Below the pieces are notes generated by a model, which made no database searches, was not told where the DNA came from, and worked only from the letters and a program-made list of their open reading frames with translations. Positions 1-12,700 of a stretch of 64,000 nucleotides of DNA are shown in pieces. The stretch covers positions 21,247,608-21,311,607 of the forward strand of contig NC_088300.1 in NCBI RefSeq assembly GCF_032854445.1, read 5' to 3'. The stretch is from Liolophura sinensis (lineage: Eukaryota; Mollusca; Polyplacophora; Chitonida; Chitonidae). The translations under genes and the position numbers were made by a program. Each line of letters starts with the position of its first letter. Position 1 is the stretch's first letter.

Positions 1-1167
1 TCTGCGAGTAAACAGGCGTCCTGCCCCTTCAGAAACAGCAGAGTCTCACCCTACCCCAAGACGTGGCCAGGAAGGGGCTAGTCTTCACACAGACTCTCAC
101 CCTGTGTACACAGTCATCGCCATCATTAAGGCAGAAATTGAAACAGCTGTCAATGAGCACAACCTAACCTGAGGAAAATCGTAATTTTCTATGATATCCA
201 CCAAACTAAAAATCAATGTTTTTGCATCACAAAAGAAAGTGATGAGTATCGTGTAAACTGAGACTTTGAAAACTCAGAACTGGCATTCACATGCTAATAA
301 TTTTCACACATCTGGGAAAATGCTGTAAAACATGTGCCTAGTGAAGAATGGCTTCCAAAGATAAACACAATATTCCTCACATCCAGGCACAATCAAACTG
401 GCATTAAGCAGAGGCCAAAATAAAAACAATACCGAGAGTCAGTATAGGATGGGTGTCCTAATACTGTCATTGAAGGTCATATTGGTGTCTAACAGGGTGT
501 CCAGGAAGTTGTTATGACACAAGGGATTCCACATAGCCTGATTAATTTTTTCAGATTTTCCCCCATATTTAAGCACTATGGCAAGGAAACTAGTGAATGA
601 ACATTGGCAAAGAGCCTACCAATATCAGGGAATTTCTTCAAATAAACACAATTCATTTGTTACGATTTAAAAAGATTTTTCTAATGACAAATCCTGAAAC
701 TCCATGGAGGAAAAGACCTTTAGTCCGTCAACCTCAGATTACCTTGTTTTAAATCATTCCATATCTTAAAACTGTAATATTTGATATATTCTGAACAAAT
801 TTTGCTAAACACGGTGAAACATTTTATAATTTTATGAAGTGCTAAAACTGGGCACCTCAGGCTTTAAGGAATTTTCATTTACTTATTTATTTGATTGGCG
901 GTTTACGTGTTGCTCAAGAATATTTTACTTACTCGATGGCGACCGGCATTATGGTAGGAAGAAACCTATCAAGTGTATAGTGTATGGGTATACAAGAATT
1001 ATTACATAGTAAAAATAAGTAACTCAATAAATCATTTCCATGGAAAGTTAAAGAGAAACTAAATCAGTACAAAAATGTTTTCATGGAACCCCATTGGAGC
1101 CCTTGCGGAACCTCCACATTGTCCAGTATACACTGCTACTCAGACATAGACGATTGTCAGGACTTAC
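1..1167 (-). other. EHBP1 intron sequence (left edge)
   Basis: I see no exon in this stretch on either strand. It holds a short minus-oriented SINE-A fragment at about 875-968 and otherwise unremarkable AT-rich intron. Confidence 0.6.
875..968 (-). mobile_element. SINE-A tail fragment
   Basis: TTATTTATTTGATTGGCGG followed by diverged tail and CGGCATTATGGTAGGA. Confidence 0.6.
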
Positions 1168-1241
1168 CTTCCATGGTTATGATGATTCGCAGCTCTCTGT
1201 TGAGAAGCTCAAACCTCCGCTCCAAATCCTCCTCCTTCTCT
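1168..1241 (-). CDS. EHBP1: EHBP1 coding exon 20 (bMERB domain, last exon in the window)
   Basis: Acceptor TTACAG, donor GTAAGT, phase 1. It encodes [20 protein letters not shown], matching the vertebrate [17 protein letters not shown]. The following DWQKT...ELV-LVNKRDALV segment is absent from bases 1-1167, so at least one more exon lies off the left edge. Confidence 0.93.
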
Positions 1242-4200
1242 CTGTAACACACAAACACAACAAGCCCTTTTATACAAGTCAGTTTACACACAGATTTCCA
1301 CCTCTAATAAGTTTAGGCTAAAGTTGTGATAAAATAAGATTGTCTAAGAATTAAGGTCAGTAGGTTTTACAGCAAAGTGGCTATATAGGGGTTCAATTTT
1401 GATAGCTCTTTTTCCGTGGAATATCTGAGTTAAATACAGCCCCAGCAATCGGATTGGGCAGGGCAATTGAGGAGGGGATCAGAGGACTAGGGAGAGCAGT
1501 GTTTCTATACTGGCTGATCTAGTTTCTAAACTAGCCACGGCCTCCAGCTCCCTGAGCCCTAGCGCTTGTCTACGGCCAACAAATCACGTAATTACGGAAC
1601 TACAAAGAAATGGAACTTCTTAGGTGGGATTGTCAGCTTGAGACGGGGGTATTAGTCCTTACAGACTGGTTCTCTAGCCGAACTGATCAGTGAATACTAC
1701 TACTCCCTCACTACAAGAAAGGACAAGTCATGTTGGGGTTAGAAGTAATCAGTTAAGAGCAATGATCATTCAATGACACACCATTTTAACACCCTATCCA
1801 TTTTTTTATTATTATTATTGTTACTTGTTACATCAAGAATCTTCTAGTTTTGAACATATATAATGGAAATTAAAAAACATAACAAACAGAGGTAAGTTGA
1901 GGTGACTGAAAGTCTATTAGCTATAAACAAACACTTATCATCAGTGAAAAGACAAGATGAGTGAATCCTGGTGCCTTTGAAATCTTTTTCTGGAACAGAA
2001 GGCGATCTTCAGGCTACAATCACAGACCAAAATGCAACACTGACAAATGATGAAGTAATGCTTGGTCAAAATGAGGGAACAGATGAACCGCAAAACCACT
2101 CGGATATCAAAGCCAGTGGTCCATGTATCAGGTGAGAAGTCAACTCCAGATCATCTGTTAGAGTTTCATGTATATTGTTCAAATGTCAGCGTCTCCTGCA
2201 GACATACATAAAAGCTTATTTGGCCGGAGGTTAAGAGAAATCACAGATTATCATTGCGGAAGTAAAACAAAAGCTTCCATCAACTCTGGACAGCAAACAT
2301 AAAAGCATTAAAACTGAAAAACTTCAACACATAATTGATCAAAAGCACGCAAAAAGGGGAAAAGTGAAAATGAATTTACTGGGAGACCTTTGGTAAGAGA
2401 AGGGGAAGGCTGGCTGTTAAGTTGGTTTGTGCTAAGCCAGTTGTGTCTCCTAAGTACCATTTTGAGTGGAGATCCGTGTTAATTTGCCCCTGGGTAGATG
2501 CTGGCCGCGTAAAGTGCCATGTGACAAGGATTGTCAGCAGAAGTGTCAGGACCATAACCTGGCAGCCTCGCTCTGCGCAGCAACTGCCGGTTCCGCTAAG
2601 AAGGGATTAGCCTATCTCTACTCACTCTCAACCCCAAAGCCATTTTAACTTTGTCTCATCAGATAATGGCGTGGCCAGAACTTGTCGCTGGCCCCAGTCA
2701 TAAACCTCCACCACATCTAGTAACATTTCAATCTCAGCCACTCCACTCTGTTTTCATACGACCCTGGGGAGGGAGGTAATCCGCGCCCGTCAATTAGGGC
2801 AGCATCCACCTGTGGAGGGGCACACATGTCCCCAGTCCACCCACTGCTTAAACCCCGACTACCCAACATGGACCGACGCCACCAGGACACCTCCTGGAAC
2901 AGCACTTCAGGAAAACCTAAGTCACTAAGCCAAAAGCAACTTGTGTTCAGAAAATTGGACATGGTCCAGATTGTTGTATGTTGTGTAAGACAAATGTAGG
3001 ACAATGGGATGACAGGTGTGATCAGGTGACCTACAGGTGGCTTAGATCTGAAGCTGCACTGAAGTACAAACAATCTCAAACTCAGCAAAACACAGCAAGC
3101 ATATCATCTATGGTCTGAGATATGCACTCATACTGTGGTAAGGCCAGATAACATTGCCTTATGGCATAAAGCTAATCACACAAGTGTGGCTCATCTATCG
3201 ATATTTAGTTATTATTGTAACAGATTACTGTAGAGAAACACTGCAGATTGGAATGAATAGTTTCCTATTTACATGTGCTCCTCACTAAAGCACTTGTGAA
3301 CACTTTTTGTGACATCTCCATCACATGCATCTTTTTCATAATTTTTATTCCCCTTCATTTCTTCCTCTGATAATCATGTTCAAACTTACTTTAGAGCTAA
3401 ATGTAATTCTCATCTGTCCTCGTTGAAAAAGGAAATGAGACACCAGGAAGTTTAATTCATTCTTCTTAAAGACGCTTATTCGTGGCAACAACAAAATGGT
3501 TCAGACTTCTTTCCCACCATGTATATTTAACAGCTCTATGACTAAGATGTATGATGAAACTATTGAATGTAGGATAATAGTAAGCCTTTGTTAAAACAAT
3601 AGGACAGGCTTTTTCTTAAATAGCTTTCCTTTCTTGGTTTCCACTGAAATTTATGTTAAACCACAATGAAATAAACACATTTTCAAAGCAATTCTTTTAT
3701 CTATGCACAATTTTAAACAATGATTTCTCCTTAACAAACATTTCAATTTCCTGCTAGGGTAAGTTTTTAAAAAGATTAAATGCAAAGATACTGAATCATT
3801 TAAAAACTTCCTAATTTCTTTCTTTGATGAATTTGTCTTTTACATCCTACTCAATATTAAAAGTAATATATTATTTTATGTTTGAACATTAATTGAATAT
3901 GACTTGCTCCAAATTCTATTTCCTTAATGGTCTCCTCTAAGAAACCTTTGAAATATGATTTGGTTATTAAATAGACAAGGTCACCAATACAGCAATATCT
4001 GATTTCTGGTCATATCAAGCCTTGTGAGAATGAAATGGATTACATGAATGGCAGTTGTTCAGTTTAGAGGGGAGATATTGTTGGGTGTAACTATGACCAC
4101 ATCTCTGGTTAGCCCAGACCAGGGTGAAGAATAACAGAAGGGAAGTTTGTGGCCTGCCCCAAACCAGAAGCTCTCACAAAGCCTGGGAAGATGTCCATAT

Positions 4201-7200
4201 GTGAGGATGGAAATCGTTGTCAGCCCCTAATGTCTTCTTGATAGCGCAGCCTTGAGTCCCCAACACCTTGCTACAACAGTCCTTCAGCAGTCTGGTGTAC
4301 CATGCCAATAGCTGGCATGGTTTTGTGGTTGAGTTCGCACCATTTCAAATGGAATCAAAGAGGAAGTCAGGGTTGCCCCAAACTCCTTGACCCCACTGGA
4401 GCTGGTTGAGGTCAGATCGTGGGGCAGGCATCTGGTCAGGAGAGATGGAAAGCATCATTAACTCTCACAGCCTTCCCTCACAGAGTTGTCTTTGCCATTG
4501 TCTTCTACTTGCTAAAATCATGTTTCTCTTGTTAACCATTGGGTAACCAGGCCAGGACAATGGCTCTGTTACACCATCTTACCCCAGAGTCCCCAGTCAA
4601 AGGGGATGTATGTGGGAAAAGTTTGGGGCTCGTCAGCCAGTGCAGGGATACAACGCCTGTCTCGGTGTCATTTCATAATTAGCAGACAGACAATAGAACT
4701 GTTTGAGAATTGTATCAGGCCTTTCACCAACAGGCCACAAAAATGAGAAGACGCAGACAGAGGAGCGAGAAAAAAAAGCAATGGTTGTGTTTGTGTTTGG
4801 TGAGAGAGTGAGAGGCGACAGGCCCCTCAATATGACAGCTTCACTGTTTGGAGATGAGCTTAGGCTGGGATTATAACCCTGGCCCAGACAAACACTCCTC
4901 AGCCCACCTCCCCTTCACTGGACACTGTTTCACTTCTGTTTTCTCCACAGATTACTGAATGTATATCTTTACAGTCAACACAGCACCTCACTACACCCCA
5001 TCACTTCCCTCCTGCAGCCCACAGACCCCCACTCTGGAATCAATGATCTAATACCTTCTCCTCACTAAACATTGGCATGGTAATCTGCTGTAACAGCCCC
5101 AACTTCTCCCATCAAACCTAACTCTACAGCCAGAATGGTCAAACCATGTGTTTTGGGTATAAAACCAGGCTTTGAAATCACCACAGAATTAGTATCATCC
5201 TCTACCCCAGCACTCCTGCCGGATTATTTACTGTAGCACACATCCTCCACAGGTTTTTTCATATTGACAATCGGCCGTAATCAAATGGCCTTTAGATTTC
5301 TTTACCATTTCATTCAGATGCTGAACACTTACTATATTTTTATAGTCCCATTATCAATTTTTTTTTCTTTTAGTTTAAAAACAATCTATTCTTGAGTATG
5401 GAGTAAAACATCAATCAAATAAATAAATAAATAAATAAATAGTCTAGATTTAACAAAGGAAGTTAAAAGCATACTACACGTACAGTGTATATATACATTC
5501 CAGTTTGAGTTGGTTACTGTGAAGATTTCCATACATAGCATGTTCCTTATATGACGGCAGGAATATAAGGTTAAGGAAGGGAAGAAAACTGAGCTAAACC
5601 CACAACCATCAATATGTTGCTGGAAGACCTTCACACGTATGATTAGAGAGGATAAATCACATGTATGTTTCTCACATTATGTAACAAGAGACCATAAATC
5701 TTCCCTTCTCTCTAATTTTTTTTTTAATGAAAATTACACTTCATATGTAACAAAAGATCTACTGCTCTTTGAAAAGAAAGTCATTTTCTGCCCAAAGCTA
5801 ATGTGCCATTTACCATCCAGCACATAATTAGACAAGATGGAGGTCTGTTAAACTAATAGGAATTAACACCATTTAATTTGTTAACAACCACGACATGATT
5901 CATACAGCTTGTAAAATGAACGGCTTACCCTCCCCCCCCCCCCCCCCAACCCCCACTCCCCCCCAAACACAACAGCACCCCTTGCATTCTGAAGTGACAG
6001 TCCCTGTGTTCAGAAGACACCGGCCTTCTCGTAAGCGTTAATAATGCAGCGATACAAGGGGACAAGAGTTTAGACCTGTGACAGGCACAAGAGGTTTTTC
6101 TGAATAAGAAGGAAGTATCATATTTCGGAGTTCATATTTTCTTGGTGTAAAACAGACAGCTAAAATCACTTGATCAGAAAATGAACTGAACACTATTTCT
6201 AGAACAACACATTTGAATAAACCAGAAATTGTTTGCAAAAAAAATAAAGAAAGCAACAAATTCTGACAAAATATTATATAATGGATATTTCTTAATGACT
6301 TAAAATATTAAATCATACACATAATGTTTTAAAGTTCTGCTATAAAAAGTGATGAAATATTATTTATGGCTTAACAATATTGAAGTCATATCGTGACACG
6401 AACATTCTTCAAGCAGGAGAAAATCATGAAAGGAAAAAAGTTCTCTGAATTAAATGTTTAAGTCGTTCATTTTTCACCCTTAAGTAAATTAAAATTCAAA
6501 CTTCCTGTACTACCTGTAGATTAGATTATTGTTAACACTACTACAATCAGCACACAACGCTGTCAGACTTCTCCACAAAAGATGACATGTTAAACAGCTC
6601 ATGGGTGGCAGGCTACAGCAAATTGTACACTTACACAACGACATACAGCTCTACCTGTAGGTTTTCTTTTTTCCTTTCTTATTGTTGATTAATGCCGCAC
6701 TGAATAATGTTTCACTTTGAAATGGAATTCGATACTTTCATACAACACCAGATATCGTTCATTAGTGGTTCACTTAAAAGCCTGGATTTAAATGTTACAA
6801 GATAAATATTACAAAGATACAAATAAGTGAATCATCAGTGTTTGACATGATCAGCAGTAAACAGCGAACATTGTAATACAGCTACTTTTGTGGCTTCAAC
6901 CCATTATTACTTTGGTGGGTAGTTTGACTAATACGTAGATTAGTACTCTTACTACAGCTCGCGATGATATGGTTGGAAGATTGGCGTGAAGGTACAATCA
7001 TTTATTCTTACTACAGAAAAAGTTACTTTATCACAAAATATACTGCCGCTGTTTATCTTCGTCCTACGCAAGGGAGAGCAATGATATAACTCTTATCACA
7101 TACATGTACTATGTAATTTGTACTACAAAAAGGGCTCTGTACTTTCTCATCTAATGCCCATGGAACATCAGTAGTTAGCAAATCACTCTACTTATTTCAA

Positions 7201-9591
7201 TGTTATTAATTCATATAGAAAATACATACTGCATTTCTATTTAGCACTAAAACTGATCCTTTTTTCATCAAAAAAAAAAAAAAGAAGAAAGAAACCTAGA
7301 TATTGTGATAAGGATCCATGAGACATTTAGGTAATATTATTTAAGTTGGGAAGGACCACAACTTCACAATAAATAAATAACAAGATACCTTCAAAAGTGA
7401 CTCAATGACTATCTTCAGGAGGTTAAAAGCAAAAATTGCCCAAACTTATTTAAATTGCAAAAAGACTTTTAGTCAGAGATTTAGCCACAGTTTGAAATTG
7501 AGGTGTCTCATTTCCAATTTTTTAATCTATCTTCCAAATCTTTCATGTTTCACCCGACTAGGGGATTTTAAGAAAATGAGACGCCACTCTGACTAAACTA
7601 TAGATGTAGTCATGTGTATAGTGCTTTTACATATAGCTGCTTAGGTGTATTTATACACTGTAGAAGCATTTTTCAATAGACTATGATTTAAGTTATGATA
7701 TATTATACTACATTAATTCTTCCGACATTTCAGCCGGCTCTGCAACAAATACTCTGAAACATTTTGAGAGAGCTCTAGGGTGTAGAGAACTAATTTGCAC
7801 AGTTTTATGAAGCTTGCATGTGTAGAGACACAAACAAATCCTTTTAGCATCACTTTGATAATAACTGTATGAATAAATTTCACTGAAAGAAAGTGCTTTA
7901 TTGGTTGAAAAGGTCGAAAAATTTACAGTATATACCATAATGACTGATGGCAAGTAATCAACAAACTTCATGTAAGGCAACATGAACTACCCTTAGATCC
8001 GTATTCAGTAGTCATCGCCACCAAGTCTCCTGAGAGCAGATATGGTCTCCAAGATTTGAGATCTTAGCCTGAGGCATGGTTCAGTTCAGTTCATGCTGGT
8101 TTTAACTCTGGCCATATGATCAAGTGAATGTTTATGGGTTTCCCTGGCCTTTGCCCGGTTTCCTCCCACCATAATGTTGACTGATGTGGTGTAAGTGAAA
8201 TATTCTTGAGTATGGTGTATTACATCAATCAGGTAAATAAATAAAATTAAGATCAATAGAAGCCAGTGAATCTTGAATATGCCCCTTTCGAGAATGGGAT
8301 AAAGCTCATGTCTCAGGTGACATAACCAATAAAAGGCAACACCTCAATGACTTAAACTAGCATAAAGTGATGGAGGAAGTAAAAAGTAAAAATCAGTTCA
8401 AGTAATTGTAATTACTTACAGAATATTTAGCTGCATCTGCCTGCGGATCAGAGCATTCTTCTTGTTGACTAACAAAAACCATTCCTGCATCAACTGCTCC
8501 TCTTCTGATTTTTTACCTGTACGAGTTTAAAATGGCAATGATTATTTATTTAGATTGTATGTGCTTTACATCAAATATTTATCACAACAAAATTCATGAA
8601 ATAAATGGTCCATAATGGACCTTGATACCTTCTAAATACTATCTTCAAAAATATTGAAAAGAACAATTAAGGGGAGATAACTTTTCCGATCTATGAACAA
8701 TTTTAGGTATCGACATTTTCTATCCAGTTATGCCCCCTCAATGGCCTCACCAACAGAGATTCTCCGATTTGAAAACAGGTTGTGAACACCAGCCCGGAAA
8801 GGGTACAAGTTTATGACTATGAGCAGAAAGCAGTACCTTTGTCCATGACTAATCTGAGTTGTTTCTCCAGGATAGCTGCACTCTCATCCACCTGACTCTG
8901 CTCTCTTTCCAGGGCATCCATCTCAGATTTGACATACTGGTTTGTGTCACAGAACTGTCAACATTAGACACACAGACAATAACAGGATGGTTTATCGACA
9001 ACAAATACAAAATCTCGAGGTCATAACAGTTAGAAGGCTAATCTTTTCACTTTGAAAGTCTTTCTTAAGTACATGTATGTGCGACATGTATATTTAGTAG
9101 CAAACATAATCAACTCAGCTTCATTTGGGAAATGAATTCTGCAATTCCACCCAAAACAGGTTTTACCAAACACAAGATAGAGAAAGAGGACTGAGCCTGA
9201 TTTGCGCACACCAGAATCAAAACCATTGTCAGTATTTTGGATTCATGCCTTCAGTTTTTATCTGATTGTCTCAAACTGTTGCAAATCAGCGTGCATTTCC
9301 TAATTTATCCTGGTGGTTTGTACTGGGAACACTTCAGGATTAGCTTTAACAAGCAGCTCTATAGCCTGTGTCTCAATTTTTGACATGCCATTTTCTAACA
9401 TGGGCCAGTCATAGAATAAACGGCATTATTCCATGACAACACTGACTATTTGTGGGGTGTAGCAGCTATTGTAAATTTGCCCATGTTTGAAGATTACAGT
9501 ATCTGTAGACTAAAACAAATTATTGAGGAATTAAATTTTCTGTGATTCTTCCTGCTTCTCATTTACATCATGGCTACAGAAAACGTAAACC

Positions 9592-9629
<38 letters not shown>

Positions 9630-9718
9630 ATGGTGTGAAGAAAGGACAATTTGTCAACATAAATATGTATTTCCACCTGTTTTCTTTTATTCTTGAAAAC
9701 AATTTGCATTTCAGTTTG

Positions 9719-9769
<51 letters not shown>

Positions 9770-12700
9770 ATCCTATCAATGGCCTGACACGTAACAATAA
9801 GGTATACTTACATCTTCATTGTAGAACAAATCATCAATATCTGATCTGTCCGATTCACCATCACTGCCTCTCTCTGTTTCTGGAACTGAATCAGCTGCAA
9901 CAAAAACAACACATCCCAAATAATGGTATGGTTTTTTTACTAACCCTCATTAAGCAACAGAAACACTCTTATATAACCATATATTTTCAATCTTTGTATT
10001 TTATATAATTAACTTTAGCAAAACTGTGATATGACTTGGCTCTAAAATCACAACATTAATGTTGCAGAATGCAAGTTGCAAATTTGATATGCACTGAGAG
10101 AGTCTCATTGTTTGTTTCAGTTAGCCGTTGCTGTCAGTGGTTCAGAACTGGAATCTGCCAGGTGAAACATCTTTTCAATAATATGGATTGATTGACTGGT
10201 TGGCGTTTTAACACTGTACCCCAAAATTATTCACTCAACTTACAAGACAGCTGTGAGGTTTGTGGGTGGAGTAAACCTCCGTTCTTTGCAAGGTATCTGA
10301 CAACCCTGACTTAAAATATCCCTAGCTGCAAAGCAGCAGAAGCTAGATTTGAACTCATGCCCTCATGGGTCAAGGGCCTGATACGCCAGTGAGCCGGCAC
10401 TGCCACTATCTTAGCCAGCCAGGCCCCCTTTCAGTAATATTATGGAAGCACTACTTTTAAGTCCATTGAAGTTAAGTCACTGATTATCAAAAGAAATAAA
10501 TTACAATCATTTCTGATTTGCTGGTGTGCAATAGGCAAGAGCCTGAGCTGAATGTTAGGTATACCAGATTTATTTAGGCATACCCATAGCCTAGTGTTTA
10601 ACCCAAGAAACCCTATCTCTATTGCACTGTTAGCCAATCCATGTCGATTTTGTTCACTGTTAAATGAAAAGTTTTGAGCCTACCCTTTACCGCTGAGTCA
10701 GGGAAATCCTGTATACACTGTAGACTGTAGTTGGGCGATCCCAAACGTTTGCGCTGCTTTGTAGACTTGGGGCTTTTGCTTTCTATACCATTAGATAAAT
10801 TATCTTTACTCTGAAGAAAATGGAAAGGATTAATGAATGATACAGTGGGGAAAGAATACTGCCCCCCTCCCCTACCCCAAAATAACACCGGTTCATTGGT
10901 TACAACCCCTGTAAATATATATGTACCTAACATTTCACCAAAGAAGAGAATTTTCAAGGAGAAATAAAGGTAATAAAAATTACCTTTGGCGATTAAGCTT
11001 ACATTTTTCCAGGAAGATATCCTCCTACCTTCCACACAACTTAATCATGCAAAACTTAGGTCAATTAACGTATGTACCTACTCCTGAACACTGAATAAGC
11101 CAACATGCAAAGCACTACATACACTTCTAGAATTTGAGTTTCTTTCTTGTTTTTACTTGACTCCGATCTTGTGGATACTCTGTTCTAAAAGTACAATCTT
11201 TCAAACCTTTTGACCTTCAATCCTAACCAAGGTTTAAGAGTCAAGGGCCAATGCCTCACAACAAATCAAAATTTTTTTGGATACTGAAATTTTGTTAAAC
11301 TTGTATAAGTATGACATTTACGAGGTGGTCTAAATGGTAATTTATTGGTACCACAAATAAACTCAAATTTGACTGAAATGTCAGAAATGGCATTGTAGAA
11401 TTGGCACCTGGCCCAAGTTTTATAAGCCCACTTAGCTTCATAAGCTCATATCAACACATGTAAAATGACAAAGATTTATTTATTTATTTGACTGGTGTTT
11501 TATGCCGTATTCAAGAGTATTTCACTTATATGATGGTGGCCAGCATTATGGTGGGAGGAATCCGGACAGAGCCCGGGGGAAACCCAGGGGAAACCCAGGA
11601 CCATCCCCAGGTTGTTGGCAGATTTTCCCACATACACCCGGAGAGGAAAATGACAAAGAGATGGAGATACAAAATGCATTTACATGTAGCTAAGGGTTAA
11701 TCAGCACTTGAGTGTGTTCACCAGGTATCTGACAGCCACACCTACCTGGGATGAGTCTGTGGAGTCACTGTCTCTGGAGCGCGACCGGTTGAAGGTTGCT
11801 CCCAGGTTAGGCTTGACGAGGGTGAGTTTCTTGATCTTTAGTTCTGACATCTGCCCTGGGGAGGTTGGAGAGCCTAGGCACAACAGAGAAGCAGATGATG
11901 AACAAAGAGAAATATGGCAATCCTGCACAGGTGTCAAAATTTAAATATCAAACAAAACTTAATCAAATGCAAATTCATGGTTTTCAAAGACTTCCAATAA
12001 ATAGAAATTTACGGGCAGCTATTGTTAAGGGAGAACCTGTTTTCACTTACAATGAATGATGAGACTATGGAAATTTTAAACATACTGTATATATATTCAC
12101 TAAGCTTTCAAGTAATTCTAACTGCATCGTCACAGTGGCAACTGCATGTAAACAAACCTGGTATTAACAAATACAGCAAATGCAGGGACAAAGGCAGAAT
12201 CATAAACGCGGTAAAACAATGAAAACATATCTGGGTATTGAGATACAGGGGGATGAAAAAGCATGCCATATTTACTAACCCGTCAGTCTCAATATCCATA
12301 ATGTTTTCATTGTTTTACATTGTTTGTGTTTCCTGACTGGCTAAAAATGCCAATACTGATATATATATGCTTACTGGCATGTGCAGTTTCCACTCTGATT
12401 GTGCAGTCAGAATTACTCTAAAATCCTAGTGAAATATACTTGTATATACGACATGCCATGGTCATGTTTTTCATTGTCAGTTAAATGAAATCACTCCATA
12501 CTGGTATTTACAAGTTTTAACTTCAGAGTAAGCTCACTCATGGCTGGTCTGATTTGGTGAAGAATATACTGATTTACACTTTCATGTATTTTACATAGTA
12601 CTTTTACAAGAAGCCAGACTGACTTGATATTTGATATCCTTAGCTGTTTTCTATCTTTATCAGTGAATTCTGGACCCTCAAACTCCACTTCACCCTGCAT

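Larger units (their letters stand above)
1242..8419 (-). other. Large EHBP1 intron (between exons 20 and 19)
   Basis: About 7.2 kb without a supported gene. It contains SINE-A pieces at 5389-5440 and 8080-8246, a C16 run at 5932-5947, and one copy of a dispersed repeat at 7724-7975. A somewhat GC-richer patch at 2400-5200 holds only short open frames with no recognisable product. Confidence 0.6.

Noticed and set aside
2717-3088. A 123-codon minus-strand open frame in the large EHBP1 intron
   Set aside because: No recognisable domain, no splice-site framing consistent with EHBP1 and no repeat in related sequence. Chance in a GC-richer patch is the simplest reading.
10619-11035. A 138-codon minus-strand open frame
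   Set aside because: Only its central part (EHBP1 exon 16) is coding; the rest is intron read-through across both splice sites.
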